From Roseinatronobacter monicus (GTDB lineage: Bacteria > Pseudomonadota > Alphaproteobacteria > Rhodobacterales > Rhodobacteraceae): a stretch of 64,000 nucleotides of DNA. Position 1 is the first letter of the stretch, and every line of letters starts with the position of its first letter. A program made the translations under genes and the position numbers. Under the pieces are notes generated by a model. The model had not been told where the DNA came from. It saw only the letters and a list, made by a program, of their open reading frames with translations, and ran no database searches. The stretch spans positions 3,529,001 to 3,593,000 of the forward strand of contig NZ_VFPT01000001.1 of NCBI RefSeq assembly GCF_006716865.1, written 5' to 3'. Below are positions 1 to 8,547 of this stretch, one piece after another.

Positions 1-354
1 GATTTCGGCCCGACCGCGCATCTGTCTGCCATTGTTGACCGCTGGGCACCCTATTACATCGACCGCATTCAGGCGGTGAAAGATGGCACTTGGGAAGCGC
101 AAAACTCTTGGATGGGCTTTGCCGAAGGCGTGATCGAGATGGCACCTTGGAATGACCGCGTTCCGGCAGAATTGCAGGAAGAGGCGGATGCCCTTGTCGC
201 ATCCATAGCGGCGGGCGAATATCACCCCTTCACAGGTCCGATCAACCGCCAGGACGGCACACCTTGGCTGGCTGATGGCGAAGTGGCCGAAGATGGCGCG
301 CTTGCCACGATGGATTTCTACGTCGAAGGGATCACCGGAGAGTTCCCCAACTAA
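1..354 (+). CDS. BMP-family ABC transporter substrate-binding protein (C-terminal part)
   Basis: The reading frame is open from the first base and stops with TAA at 352-354, so only the last 117 residues are visible. The segment reads like the C-terminus of a basic membrane protein (Bmp/PnrA-like) periplasmic binding protein, which binds nucleosides or related ligands for an ABC importer. Supporting features are the late 'DGTPWLADGEVAEDGALATM' stretch and the terminal 'FYVEGITGEFPN', which resemble the ends of these proteins in Rhodobacteraceae. Signal peptide and ligand pocket lie outside the window. A strong terminator follows 20 bp after the stop, so the gene ends its transcription unit. 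Family assignment is from recognition of the C-terminus only. Confidence 0.75.
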   Translation, partial: DFGPTAHLSAIVDRWAPYYIDRIQAVKDGTWEAQNSWMGFAEGVIEMAPWNDRVPAELQEEADALVASIAAGEYHPFTGPINRQDGTPWLADGEVAEDGALATMDFYVEGITGEFPN

Positions 355-374
355 TCCCGACCCCATACACAGAC

Positions 375-406
375 AAAGCCCCCGGACATGCGCCGGGGGC
401 TTTTTT
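375..406 (+). terminator. Intrinsic terminator after the BMP-family gene
   Basis: GCCCCCGG at 378-385 pairs with CCGGGGGC at 393-400 around a 7-base loop and is followed by six T (401-406). This is a textbook rho-independent terminator for the plus-strand gene ending at 354. Confidence 0.92.
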
Positions 407-602
407 CTGGCGTTTGCCGCCCTTGTGGCAAGCTGTGCCAGCGCGACGACACACAAGGGCGCGCATCCTTGATTTCAGCGCCGCGAAATGGCCTGCGCTT
501 TGGCCCGATACCAATACCCGTGGCAAGAAAGATAACTAACAGCGGTATCAAAACGCAGGCGCCTTGGTCCGATACCTCGACCGGACCAAGTTCTTGTTTC
601 AG

Positions 603-1397
603 TTATTGCATCAGCGCCGAGACAAGCCTGTCCAGCGTCGTGTTCACGACAAGGCCTTGGGCCGTGGCGCGCCCGCCTGTTGTCGGGTATTCGACGCAGC
701 CACCGCTGGGGACAGCCTGCGTGCTGACCGCCACACGCACACGCGTCAGGTCCGAGCCGCTGGTATAACCCCCAACAACATTTCCGAGGAAGACATTGTC
801 ACGATCAAACACGGCCACGCCATTCAGCACATCATAATTTCCGGCTGCCGAACACCGGCTTGATGCCGCGGATCTTGGGGCGCTCTGAAGCGCAGTTGCA
901 TTCGGGATACCAATTCCGCCGCCACCGTTATCACCGCCGGTGCCACCGCCACCACCGTTGTTCCCGCCACCGTTGCTTCCGCCACCGTTACCGCCGCCGC
1001 CGTTGTTCCCGCCGCCATTATCGCCGCCACCGTTGTCGCCGCCGCCATTACCGCCGTCGCCGCCACCGCCGCCGGTGCCAACACTGACAGAGGCTGTGCT
1101 ATCGCCACCGACCGTGGCATCTGCGCTCACTCCGCCGACCCCTACTGAAACGCCAACGGTACTGCCTGTCGACTCGCCCGTGCCCGAAGCGGTCACAGTC
1201 CCGCTGGTTGCCTTGCTGGTCACGCTGCCGACAGCATCTACAGTGCTATCAACCGTACTGGTCAGTGATCCAAGCAAGCTAGAGGCTTGTACCGGCTGAA
1301 CCAGCGCCGTTGCCCCCAGTAAGGCGGCGGCTGCAAGCAAATACTTGCGCGGTACTGTAAATGTTTTTGGTTTATTTTTTGTAAATTTAAGTGGCAT
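603..1397 (-). CDS. Secreted glycine-rich protein with a conserved Cys-containing C-terminal domain
   Basis: 264 residues. The N-terminus is basic, followed by a hydrophobic segment ending near 'VQASS', a typical signal peptide. Residues about 40-105 are Ser/Thr/Val/Gly rich. Residues about 107-165 are almost only Gly, Asn and Asp in GGGN/GGGD-type repeats, which look like a flexible linker. The last 80 residues form a compact domain with 'AGNYDVLNG', an 'LTRVR' motif, 'GGCVEY' and 'GGRAT', and two cysteines that could form a disulfide. The plus-strand gene at 4206-4967 has the same C-terminal domain after a different stalk. No function is known to me; a cell-surface or matrix role is inference. 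The coding strand is clear because the same stretch read on the other strand gives only His/Arg or Pro runs. Confidence 0.8.
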   Translation of the reverse strand: MPLKFTKNKPKTFTVPRKYLLAAAALLGATALVQPVQASSLLGSLTSTVDSTVDAVGSVTSKATSGTVTASGTGESTGSTVGVSVGVGGVSADATVGGDSTASVSVGTGGGGGDGGNGGGDNGGGDNGGGNNGGGGNGGGSNGGGNNGGGGGTGGDNGGGGIGIPNATALQSAPRSAASSRCSAAGNYDVLNGVAVFDRDNVFLGNVVGGYTSGSDLTRVRVAVSTQAVPSGGCVEYPTTGGRATAQGLVVNTTLDRLVSALMQ

Positions 1398-1809
1398 GTG
1401 CGATCTCCTGATCTGTCACCCTTGACGTTACAGATTTGCCAGATAGCCTTTGAATAACCACACTCTTAACGCAAGCAACGCCACCTGACCCGATATCGGT
1501 TTGGCACAATTCGGTGCATCCCCTTACAAAAGGGATACACAGTTTGTTTACTTCGGCAAAGGGTGGTTATTAAATAACCCATTGAATTACAATAAAAATA
1601 GCACCAAAGCCGTATGGGCTTCATACTAAGATACGATAAACTTTGAGCTTTGATCGCGCATGCACAATAGGTGCGATTGCTGTTTGTCGCCAGTTGTCAT
1701 AACCGAAATGAATCAGTTTGCGGAAAAATTGCTGCAAAAGGTGTAAATTTTCAGAATCATGAGAATCCAGACTATCGGTGTATAAACGCACGCCCCGAAT
1801 CCTCTTCTT
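1398..1809. other. Intergenic region, promoter side of the glycine-rich protein gene
   Basis: 412 bp without a convincing gene. It is AT-richer than its surroundings. A near-palindrome around 1563-1580 (GGTTATT followed by AAATAACC) could be a regulator site for the minus-strand gene starting at 1397. A second AATAACCA copy lies near 1453. Short frames here have no codon pattern I would trust. Confidence 0.4.
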
Positions 1810-2328
1810 TCAGGATCGTGACGTGATGGCAATTTTCTGCGGCGGCCAAACCGAAAGATAGTCGTCCATAAGACTATTGACCGATACATCGCAGATTTCC
1901 TTTTCGTCATCGACTTCAGCTAGATCATTTTCCGCGGCAAGGCGCATTGCACGTTCGTTTAACCGCTCATACTGGCGATCAACCCAATTCCACACTTCAT
2001 CAGGATCCCAACCTGTGCCACCCCTTGCGGCCCATTCCGCGAAATCTCTGATCCTGTCCTCCGTCAGCGAGATAAGATCAGTTCCGCGTGGAATAGCAGC
2101 GAGCGGCCGATCAGGAATGTAGTCGAGAGGCATATCAAACGGCAGACGCGTCAAGCGCAGCGAAATTGCATCGAGAATTTCTTGGTCCGGAAGACAGATA
2201 CCATGAGCCTGGAATGCTTGGATTATGCACTGTTTATCAACCGGCGCAGAACTGGGTTTGTAGGCAGTGATCAATGCCGTCTGAAGCGCACGCCACCCTT
2301 TTTGAGAATCTAAACCGACATTCCCCAA
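1810..2328 (-). pseudogene. Hypothetical protein, probably 5'-truncated by the IS1380 element
   Basis: An open frame encodes up to 172 residues with no recognised domain. It is acidic, has a helix-rich middle ('FAEWAARGG', 'VWNWVDRQYERLNERAMRLAAEN') and ends 'WPPQKIAITSRS'. The only available start is a TTG at 2328, which lies inside the left inverted repeat of the IS1380 element (2319-2330). The frame runs upstream into the element and meets a stop at 2347-2349. The simplest reading is that the original N-terminus was lost when the element inserted. I could not find that N-terminus on the far side of the element (past 3978), so a deletion or rearrangement may also have happened. It is probably not a functional full-length gene. 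Confidence 0.5.
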
Positions 2329-3978
2329 GTGGCCTGCCGTCTGACGTCAAGATCGCCTGATTGCGCCAGTTGATCAAGCGTTTTTCGTCCCGAGCGGCGT
2401 CTGCGGTCGCGCAAACGCCTGGAGTTGGGCGGATCGGGCCAGGAGCCCGCAGCATCCCGGCTCGGCGGCGACGTTTTTCAGCGCGGTGGACGGACCTGTC
2501 CTGCCGCTTTCGTTCAGTTTGGGTCCGGATCGCGGTCATGCGCATAGCGGTGGCGCTCGCAATCGGCGGATGGCGGCAAGGATGGCGCGCACCATTGGGC
2601 CAGTCACCGCGACCTCGGCCAGTTGGAAGGTGATGGCGCGGGCGTGGCGGACGACACGCGCCCCGATCTTGATCAGCTTCAGTTGCAGGCTGGTCAATGA
2701 CCAGTCGGCCATGGCCTCGGGCAGCTCGATGCAGCGCAGGAAGGTTGCCAGATTGTAAGCCAGCGCGTGCAATTGCAGCCGCACCTCGTTGTCGCGGAAC
2801 TTCCGGCATGACAGCCGCGTCCAGTGGAAGGCGTATTTGCCCTCCTTGATATGCTGCTCGGCCGTGCCGCGCTGGTTGTAGAACCGAACCACCCAATCCG
2901 GTTCCATCGGCAAGTTGGTGACGATGAAGCCAACACGCGGGAACAGCTCGCCTGGGTGCCATTCGATCTTGGCAATCACGCGGCGCTCCTTGTCCCAGGA
3001 CGCGGCCTGATAGTGGAAATCCTCAAAGAACCGCTTCACCTTGGTCAGCGAAGGCCGCCCTACGGGCCGGTTCAGCCGATGCGCGATCTTCTCGCGCAGG
3101 ACGCTGTTGGCGGGTAGTCGGATGGCGTAGAAATAGCCTACTTCTTCCAGCCGCGCATAGATCGCGGGGTTCGCATAGGCGGCATCGGCGCGGAATAAGC
3201 GCATGATGTCGCGCTTGGCATATCGGGCGATGACGGGGTCGAGGACGTCCCGCCAGCCATCAGCACTATGGACGTTGCCATTGCGTAGGGCGCAGCGTTC
3301 CAGCATCCCGAACTGGTTGAACAGAAAGTTCGGATGATAGCAGGTGCAGTCGAAATGCCCGTTCCAGGCGGAACCTTCCTGATCGCCGTGGGTGGGGCTG
3401 ACCGAGCTGTCCATGTCCAGCACGATGAACTTCAGCCCGTTGCGGTCATGAAACCGGTCGATCCACTGGCCGTTCAGGTCGGCCAGTGCCGCCCGGTTCT
3501 CGGGCAAGGCCAGCGTCTCGGTCTCGAACCGCCCCATCTGTGAGGCCGAGGCCGCTTGCGCATCGACAGCCCGACCACCAACAACCTGACGCATCACGGG
3601 ATCGAGCGCGAGACGGTCGGCATCGTTGACGTCCTCGTATCCGGCCAGCCGCCCGAACACTGACTGCCGGAACAGCCCGTCGAGCCGATGGACGGTGTTC
3701 TTGCCGGTGCGGTTGTCGCACAGCGCCGCAGACGCGAGGCCAGACAGCCCGAGCGCGTCATCCAGCTCGCGCATCACCAGAAGGCCACCGTCGGAGCTGA
3801 GCTGAGTGCCGCGAAATTCCAGTCGCACGCGAGGGTCGAAATCCACCCGATCTGCTCGCTGCAAGCCCGCACCCTCTGGGTGATCCATAAAACTCGCCCC
3901 CTGCATCCATCAACACCATGATTTATATAAGAAATACCATGGTTAGGACAGCAAAATCATAGATTTACTTGGGGAATG
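2319..3978 (-). mobile_element. IS1380-family insertion sequence
   Basis: About 1660 bp, a normal size for the family. The proposed ends are the 12-bp perfect inverted repeats CATTCCCCAAGT at 2319-2330 and ACTTGGGGAATG at 3967-3978. They flank a single full-length transposase gene (2536-3906, minus strand). No matching target duplication is visible at these borders (CCGA before, CGGG after), so the exact ends or later rearrangement remain open. The left end truncates a hypothetical gene. Confidence 0.75.
2536..3906 (-). CDS. IS1380-family transposase
   Basis: 456 residues, full length for an IS1380-type DDE transposase. Near the N-terminus it carries the family-typical 'LEFRGTQLSSDGGLLVMREL'. 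The central 'FIVLDMDSSVSPTHGDQEGS' supplies the first catalytic Asp region, and 'MRLFRADAAYANPAIYARLE' the second. The late 'YNQRGTAEQHIKEGKYAF' contains the conserved glutamate region before the C-terminus. The ATG at 3906 is followed by a second in-frame ATG six codons later; either could be used. It appears intact, so the element may still be mobile. Confidence 0.92.
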   Translation of the reverse strand: MQGASFMDHPEGAGLQRADRVDFDPRVRLEFRGTQLSSDGGLLVMRELDDALGLSGLASAALCDNRTGKNTVHRLDGLFRQSVFGRLAGYEDVNDADRLALDPVMRQVVGGRAVDAQAASASQMGRFETETLALPENRAALADLNGQWIDRFHDRNGLKFIVLDMDSSVSPTHGDQEGSAWNGHFDCTCYHPNFLFNQFGMLERCALRNGNVHSADGWRDVLDPVIARYAKRDIMRLFRADAAYANPAIYARLEEVGYFYAIRLPANSVLREKIAHRLNRPVGRPSLTKVKRFFEDFHYQAASWDKERRVIAKIEWHPGELFPRVGFIVTNLPMEPDWVVRFYNQRGTAEQHIKEGKYAFHWTRLSCRKFRDNEVRLQLHALAYNLATFLRCIELPEAMADWSLTSLQLKLIKIGARVVRHARAITFQLAEVAVTGPMVRAILAAIRRLRAPPLCA

Positions 3979-4205
3979 CGGGACATACTGAACCATGCAT
4001 TATTTATCACACGGACAAATCGGTATTGCCGGTCTTAATTGTATCCGGCGGTTTGTTTGTACAGCGTGGTCTTGGGGGGTGCGAAACCGATATAGATGGG
4101 CGCAGCAGGGTGAATGCCGTGCTGCAAAACGTTGATACGGGTTTTACGATCCTTCGCGCTTGTGCAGCACAAAGCAGTCATTCGTGACGATGAAGGAAAC
4201 GGGTC

Positions 4206-4967
4206 ATGCAGATATTTGAACGAAACGCAAAGCGCATCACGAGTAAAACGCAGTGGCGCGGGAGAGCTTTGTTGGCCGCTGCCTTTGGTATGGTGTTGGC
4301 ACCACTGAGCGTGCAAGCGCAATTGCTGTCGATCGGTGGCAGCGATGATGGCGGGCTGAGTGTCGGGGCCAATGTTGGCGATTTGTCGGTGGGCGCCGAG
4401 GTTGGCGGTAGCAGTGCGGCTAGCGTGGATGCCAGTGCCGGCTCTGACGTTTCGGCCGGTGCGAGTGTCGGTGGGGATAGTGGGCTTGCCAGTGTTTCGG
4501 CAAGTGTTGGTAGTGTCGATGCAGATGCAAGTGTCCTTGGGCCAGATAGTGTTGCATCGGTCGGTTTGACGACAGGCAGCAGTGGTCCTGACAGCCCCAG
4601 CACCCCACCTGATGGTCAGGCTCCGGGGGGGGCGCCGCCGGGCACAATTCCGGGGCAACCCTTCATTGATATCAGCACTATCTCGATAATTCAGCGCCTG
4701 ACACCGGCCAGCCAGTGTTCTGGTGCAGGCAATTATGATGTGCTGAACGGCATCGCGGTTCTGGATGCAAGTGGCACATTTCTGGGTGTGGTCGTCGGGG
4801 CCTATGTCACCGGCACGGAACTGACCCGCGTCCGTATTGCTGTTGATCCGGGCGCGGCTGATGGCGGGGGGTGCGTTGAGTATTCCACGGCCGGTGGACG
4901 GGCAACACCCCAAGGCATTATTATCAACACCACCCAGTCCAGCCTACAAGCAGCTCTGGCGCGCTAG
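4206..4967 (+). CDS. Secreted protein with Ser/Gly/Val repeat stalk and conserved C-terminal domain
   Basis: 253 residues, preceded by a good ribosome binding site (AAGGAAACGG just before the ATG). A signal peptide ends near 'LSVQAQ'. Residues about 38-125 are an irregular repeat of Val-Gly-Ala-Ser units ('SVGANVGDLSVGAEVGG', 'SAGASVGGDSGLASVSASVG'). A Pro/Gly hinge follows (about 133-150). The final 80 residues match the minus-strand protein at 603-1397: 'CSGAGNYDVLNGIAVLD', 'LTRVRIAV', 'GGCVEY', 'GGRATPQG' and a terminal 'NTT..SLQAAL'. The two genes are paralogues whose C-terminal domain is conserved while the stalk has been replaced. The role is unknown; export to the periplasm or beyond is supported by the signal peptide only. 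Confidence 0.82.
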   Translation: MQIFERNAKRITSKTQWRGRALLAAAFGMVLAPLSVQAQLLSIGGSDDGGLSVGANVGDLSVGAEVGGSSAASVDASAGSDVSAGASVGGDSGLASVSASVGSVDADASVLGPDSVASVGLTTGSSGPDSPSTPPDGQAPGGAPPGTIPGQPFIDISTISIIQRLTPASQCSGAGNYDVLNGIAVLDASGTFLGVVVGAYVTGTELTRVRIAVDPGAADGGGCVEYSTAGGRATPQGIIINTTQSSLQAALAR

Positions 4968-5373
4968 GGTGGGCGGCGGGCCAGTTACCCATAATTTTAA
5001 CGGCCTGACAGGGGTATTCGGGGACCGTGGCCGCGGTTTCCGAATATCTGCGTCATGCTGCGTGATATGCGCTTTTCAGCCATCGGCACCCCCCCTGACT
5101 TAAGTGCTATAGGCCGCCAATCATACCAAGCGGGCATTCCTTTTCAGCGGTGCGGCCGCAATATGGCGGTCAGGTCGCGTCCCACGCCCGGTGCGTGATC
5201 TGAGAGCGCAGTTTCTAAGGACGCAAACATGATTGCCCGCATTGGCCGCAAGACAAGGCCCGAACGCAGGCAATTCCTTGGGCTGATCCTTTTGGCACAT
5301 GTGGGTGGCGGCAGCGAGTTCTGCCTTGCGGTTCCCAAAGACGGATCGCCTGCATATTTCGACGGAGTGTAGC
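4968..5373. other. Intergenic region without a gene
   Basis: 406 bp between the secreted protein gene and the next plus-strand gene. I see no strong terminator and no convincing coding frame. Frames on both strands across 5121-5485 lack a recognisable protein and conflict with the gene that starts at 5374. Confidence 0.5.
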
Positions 5374-5994
5374 ATGACGCTGTTCCAAGATCCCCACCTC
5401 CCCCGCGACAGCCGCGAAGGTTCAATTCGTCCCGGCATGTTGTCCCGAATTCTGGCACGTCTGGGCTATGACAAGACCGATGCACAGCACCACCGCAGAA
5501 ACAGGGACCGCGACTTGGGCATCGCTGTCAGCTTTGATGTCGTGGCACCGCATCTGATCAAGGAGCGCCGCATCTATGTTGTGGAAGGGCAAACGCGCCC
5601 GCTGTTTTCGCATGTATCAAAGATTGCCGCGCCTGCGTTGTCGATTGCGTCGCTCAGCAATTTCGCCCGCGCAGAGAGTGCAATTCTGGGCCTGAGGTCT
5701 GAGCAAGCCTTGTTGGTTGTGAATATTGATACGCTTGGCACGACAGCAGAGGCCGTGGACATGCTGATCGGATTCCGCACACGGTCACCCGAAACACCCG
5801 TCATCATTGGCAGCGCCTCATTTGCCAGACATGATTTCTCAATGTCGCGCGGGGTTATCGCCGATGCATCCATGCGGATGCCCTGCGATTACATGTCTGT
5901 CGCATTGGCCATCGAAAGCGCGGTGGGCAATAGTGCAATGCGGTTCCGCGCAGAGCAAAGCTACCTGAGCGCGGAGCAATCTTGCGTCAACTGA
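5374..5994 (+). CDS. Receiver-like (atypical response-regulator fold) protein of unknown function
   Basis: 206 residues from the ATG at 5374, chosen because GGAG lies seven bases upstream; longer forms starting near 5299 have no such site. The first 50 residues are charged and poorly structured. Residues about 65-190 resemble a receiver-domain core. 'RRIYVVEG' looks like strand 1, 'ALLVVNIDTLG' like the strand carrying the phospho-acceptor Asp, and 'TPVIIGSASF' like the strand ending in the conserved Ser/Thr. The acidic pair of a true receiver and the late Lys are not obvious, so it may not be phosphorylated. There is no DNA-binding domain. It sits upstream of a small exported protein and a membrane-bound LuxR-type protein, which suggests a common regulatory unit. 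The assignment is structural guesswork. Confidence 0.5.
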   Translation: MTLFQDPHLPRDSREGSIRPGMLSRILARLGYDKTDAQHHRRNRDRDLGIAVSFDVVAPHLIKERRIYVVEGQTRPLFSHVSKIAAPALSIASLSNFARAESAILGLRSEQALLVVNIDTLGTTAEAVDMLIGFRTRSPETPVIIGSASFARHDFSMSRGVIADASMRMPCDYMSVALAIESAVGNSAMRFRAEQSYLSAEQSCVN

Positions 5995-6037
5995 TGGTGT
6001 CGCCTATGGTCATGCAGACCTCCGTTCCTGCAATCGA

Positions 6038-6445
6038 GTGGCTTGCGTGAAGCGATTTTCAACCTTTATCATGCTGATTTTTCTGGCCAGTGCGACAGCA
6101 GTGGCCGGCCAATCCGGGCGCGGGATGAGTATCGTCGATGTCGAGCGCAGTGTCGGACGCGAGGGGAATGACCATTATATTGCGGTTCTGCAAACGCTTG
6201 AACAACGCGGTTACAGTATTGTAGAGGTGTCCAGCACGTTGCTGAACAGGCTCAGGATATGGGCCGAGAATAATGTTCATAGGCGTGAAATTGTGGTCAG
6301 CCGCGCAAACGGACGCATCCTGCGTGATGTGATTGTGGAAACCTATAAAAATGCCGGGGCCGATCCACAGGTTATTCCCGTGATACCGATCGAAGACCTT
6401 TTGCAAAACCATTCGGGAGGTATCAGGATTGTTCCAAATCCCTGA
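6038..6445 (+). CDS. Small exported protein of unknown function
   Basis: 135 residues with a GTG start (6038; a second GTG at 6047 is possible). A signal peptide ends near 'ATAVAGQ'. The mature part of about 110 residues has an alpha/beta look: 'HYIAVLQTLEQRGYSIVEVSSTLLNRLRIWAEN' followed by 'HRREIVVSRANGRILRDVIVETYKNAG'. The pattern of a short strand, the 'SRANGRILRD' turn and another strand recalls PepSY-like small periplasmic proteins, but I do not claim membership. It lies 43 bp after the receiver-like gene and 36 bp before the LuxR-type gene, so co-transcription is likely. Confidence 0.6.
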   Translation: MACVKRFSTFIMLIFLASATAVAGQSGRGMSIVDVERSVGREGNDHYIAVLQTLEQRGYSIVEVSSTLLNRLRIWAENNVHRREIVVSRANGRILRDVIVETYKNAGADPQVIPVIPIEDLLQNHSGGIRIVPNP

Positions 6446-6481
6446 GAAAAGTATCAATCAATTGTGGCGGGAAACCCTGTG

Positions 6482-6988
6482 ATGTTTGGCTTTCGTTGGC
6501 CAGTGCTCATCATAATTATTCTTGTGCTTTTTGTTCAGGTCGCAAGTGCAGGCTTCTTTATAATAAAGATTCTGTCGGAACTGTTCTTGATTGAATTCCT
6601 GTGGGTGGCTTGGGAAGTTCAGGAATTGCTGGAAATACTTTCCAGTTTCGGGCTTTTATTCGGGGTAATCAGCAGTGTTGTGTTGCTGAGCATCGGGTCA
6701 CGACGTGCGACGCGCATAAACGATCAATTGCAGGCGGCGGCGGGCCAGTTTTATGACTATGTCGACCGCCAGTTTGAAGTGTGGAAACTGACCCTGACAG
6801 AACGCCATGTCGCCATTCTGGTAATCAAGGGTTTCTCCAATGCCGAAATAGCCAAATTGCGCGGCACGACAGAATCGACTGTGAAATCTCAATTGTCTTC
6901 AATCTTCCGAAAATCGGAATTGAGCAGCCGACAGCAGCTCGTCGCCTATGTGATTAAGGATCTGGTATCGGCCATTCCAGAACCCTGA
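6482..6988 (+). CDS. Membrane-anchored LuxR-type transcriptional regulator
   Basis: 168 residues from the ATG at 6482; an in-frame GTG at 6464 would add six. Two hydrophobic segments (about residues 4-30 and 50-72) should place the N-terminus in the inner membrane. A short linker leads to a C-terminal LuxR/FixJ-type helix-turn-helix: 'LTLTERHVAILVIKGFSNAE' then 'IAKLRGTTESTVKSQLSSIF' and 'RKSELSSRQQLVAYVI'. There is no receiver or autoinducer domain. The arrangement suggests a regulator that responds to membrane or periplasmic signals, perhaps through the small exported protein encoded just upstream. Targets are unknown; the secreted protein genes at 603-1397 and 4206-4967 are the nearest candidates. 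Confidence 0.75.
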   Translation: MFGFRWPVLIIIILVLFVQVASAGFFIIKILSELFLIEFLWVAWEVQELLEILSSFGLLFGVISSVVLLSIGSRRATRINDQLQAAAGQFYDYVDRQFEVWKLTLTERHVAILVIKGFSNAEIAKLRGTTESTVKSQLSSIFRKSELSSRQQLVAYVIKDLVSAIPEP

Positions 6989-6990
6989 CG

Positions 6991-7755
6991 CTACTTTGCG
7001 GGCAGTCGCGTTGCCCCGTCCAGCCGGATCGTAGTGCCGTTCAGATAGGGGTTCTCGATAATCTGCGCGACCATCAGCGCGAACTCAGCCGGATCACCCA
7101 ATCGGGCGGGGAAGGGGATGTTTGCCGTGATCGCGGACGTGGTCTCTTCCGGCAGCGCCTCCATCATCGGGGTGCGGAACAGCCCCGGCGCGATGGCCAT
7201 GCAGCGAATGCCGTCGCGGGCCAGATCGCGGGCAACTGGCAGGCTCATCGCGGCAATCCCGCCCTTGGACGCGGCATAGGCCGCTTGTCCTACCTGCCCG
7301 TCCTGCCATGCCGCAGACGATGTGTTCACCACCACCCCCCGCTCGCCACCCGCCAGCGCATCCAGTTTGCGCATTTCAGCCGCCGCATGGGCCATAACAT
7401 TGAACGACCCGATCAGGTTGACGCGAATCACACGCTCGAACAGCGCGGTTGAGGGGGTGCCATCGCGCCCCACAACCCGCGCGGCATTGGCAATGCCCGC
7501 GCAATTCACCGCCATGCGCAACGCGCCGCGCGCATCTGCCACAGCCTGCGCCACGCCCGCAGCGACGGAGTCTGAATCGGCCACATCCACCTTATAGGCG
7601 CGTGCGCCAAGCTCGGTGGCCACGGCCTGCGCGCGTGCTTCGTCAAAGTCCAGAATAGCGACTTCGGCGCCTTTGGCGGCCAGATGGCGCGCTGTCGCGG
7701 CCCCCAAGCCGCTGCCGCCGCCGGTCACAATCGCCAGATGTCCTGCAATCTCCAT
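6991..7755 (-). CDS. SDR-family 3-hydroxyacyl-CoA dehydrogenase (type II / HSD17B10-like)
   Basis: 254 residues, full length. The N-terminal 'AIVTGGGSGLGAATARHLAA' is the Rossmann NAD-binding motif, 'NCAGIANA' the NNAG-equivalent, and 'NTSSAAWQDGQVGQAAYAAS' followed by Lys supplies the catalytic Ser, Tyr and Lys. The late 'IAPGLFRTPMMEALPE' and the C-terminal 'NPYLNGTTIRLDGATRL' are typical of type II 3-hydroxyacyl-CoA / 2-methyl-3-hydroxybutyryl-CoA dehydrogenases used in fatty-acid and isoleucine breakdown. It is convergent with the LuxR-type gene (2 bp between stops). The substrate is inferred from sequence similarity alone. Confidence 0.82.
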   Translation of the reverse strand: MEIAGHLAIVTGGGSGLGAATARHLAAKGAEVAILDFDEARAQAVATELGARAYKVDVADSDSVAAGVAQAVADARGALRMAVNCAGIANAARVVGRDGTPSTALFERVIRVNLIGSFNVMAHAAAEMRKLDALAGGERGVVVNTSSAAWQDGQVGQAAYAASKGGIAAMSLPVARDLARDGIRCMAIAPGLFRTPMMEALPEETTSAITANIPFPARLGDPAEFALMVAQIIENPYLNGTTIRLDGATRLPAK

Positions 7756-7890
7756 GCGCTTTCCCCTCTCTCCTGTTGGCCTATAGCTATGCGTATGCCA
7801 GACCCGCCCCGCAAAGGCGACGTTGCGTCACTGGCTTGCCGCGCAGCGCTTGGGAAGCTATGCCATCACAAAACCTGCAAGAGAAGCCCT

Positions 7891-8484
7891 ATGCCCCCAC
7901 CCCCTCGCGCCTGGCAACGCATGTTGTCTGGCCGCCGCCTTGACCTGCTGGACCCGACCCCTGTCGATATCGAGATCGAGGATATCGCGCATGGTCTGGC
8001 CTTTGTTGCGCGCTGGAACGGGCAGACGATGGGCGACTGGCCCTATTCCGTGGCCGAACATTCCTTGCTGGTGGAAGAAATTTTCACCCGTACCAGTGCC
8101 CGCCCCGACCCGCGCTGGCAACTGGCCGCATTGCTGCATGATGCGCCGGAATATGTAATCGGGGACATGATTTCCCCGGTCAAGGCGGCGGTCGGCCCCA
8201 GCTATGGCGAATTGGATGACCGCCTCAGCGTGGCGATTCACATCCGCTTCGGGTTGCCCGCCCATCTGCCTGCCGCGATCAAGAAACGCATCAAATCCGC
8301 CGATAAACTCTCCGCATGGCTGGAGGCCACGCGCATCGCTGGCTTCACCGAGGCCGAGGCAAACCGGTTTTTTGGCCGCCCTGATCCGGCCCTGCTGTCG
8401 GAATTGTCGCTGCATCTGCGCCCCCCGCGCGACGCGCGCAACGCCTATCTGGCCCGCCATGCAGAGCTGCTTGCGAAAATGTAA
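7891..8484 (+). CDS. HD-superfamily hydrolase
   Basis: 197 residues from the ATG at 7891, which has GAGAAG four bases upstream; upstream frames are out of context. 'SVAEHSLLVEEIF' supplies the first His, 'LAALLHDAPEYVIGDMISPV' the HD pair and a following acidic residue, and 'KSADKLSAWLEATRIAGFTE' the distal Asp. This is the metal-binding pattern of YfbR/YqeK-like HD phosphohydrolases that act on nucleotides or similar phosphate esters. The substrate cannot be told from sequence. It is upstream of hemF on the same strand with a 63-bp gap. Confidence 0.8.
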   Translation: MPPPPRAWQRMLSGRRLDLLDPTPVDIEIEDIAHGLAFVARWNGQTMGDWPYSVAEHSLLVEEIFTRTSARPDPRWQLAALLHDAPEYVIGDMISPVKAAVGPSYGELDDRLSVAIHIRFGLPAHLPAAIKKRIKSADKLSAWLEATRIAGFTEAEANRFFGRPDPALLSELSLHLRPPRDARNAYLARHAELLAKM

Positions 8485-8547
8485 ACTTATCTTGTCACTT
8501 TTGCCCCACCATGCCAAATCTGAGGGGTAGCGAAAAGGATACTGCCC

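Noticed and set aside
940..1080. CRISPR-like or minisatellite array
   Set aside because: The repeats are short codon repeats of a Gly-rich linker without spacers.
860..1299. His/Arg-rich and Pro-rich open frames opposite the glycine-rich protein gene
   Set aside because: They are mirror frames of the GGN/GGD codon repeats; no signal or start supports them, and the minus-strand gene has a signal peptide and a conserved domain.
4035..4913. Minus-strand open frame of 292 codons over the secreted protein gene
   Set aside because: It is the reverse of a low-complexity coding region and has no recognisable domain; the plus-strand gene shares its C-terminal domain with a paralogue.
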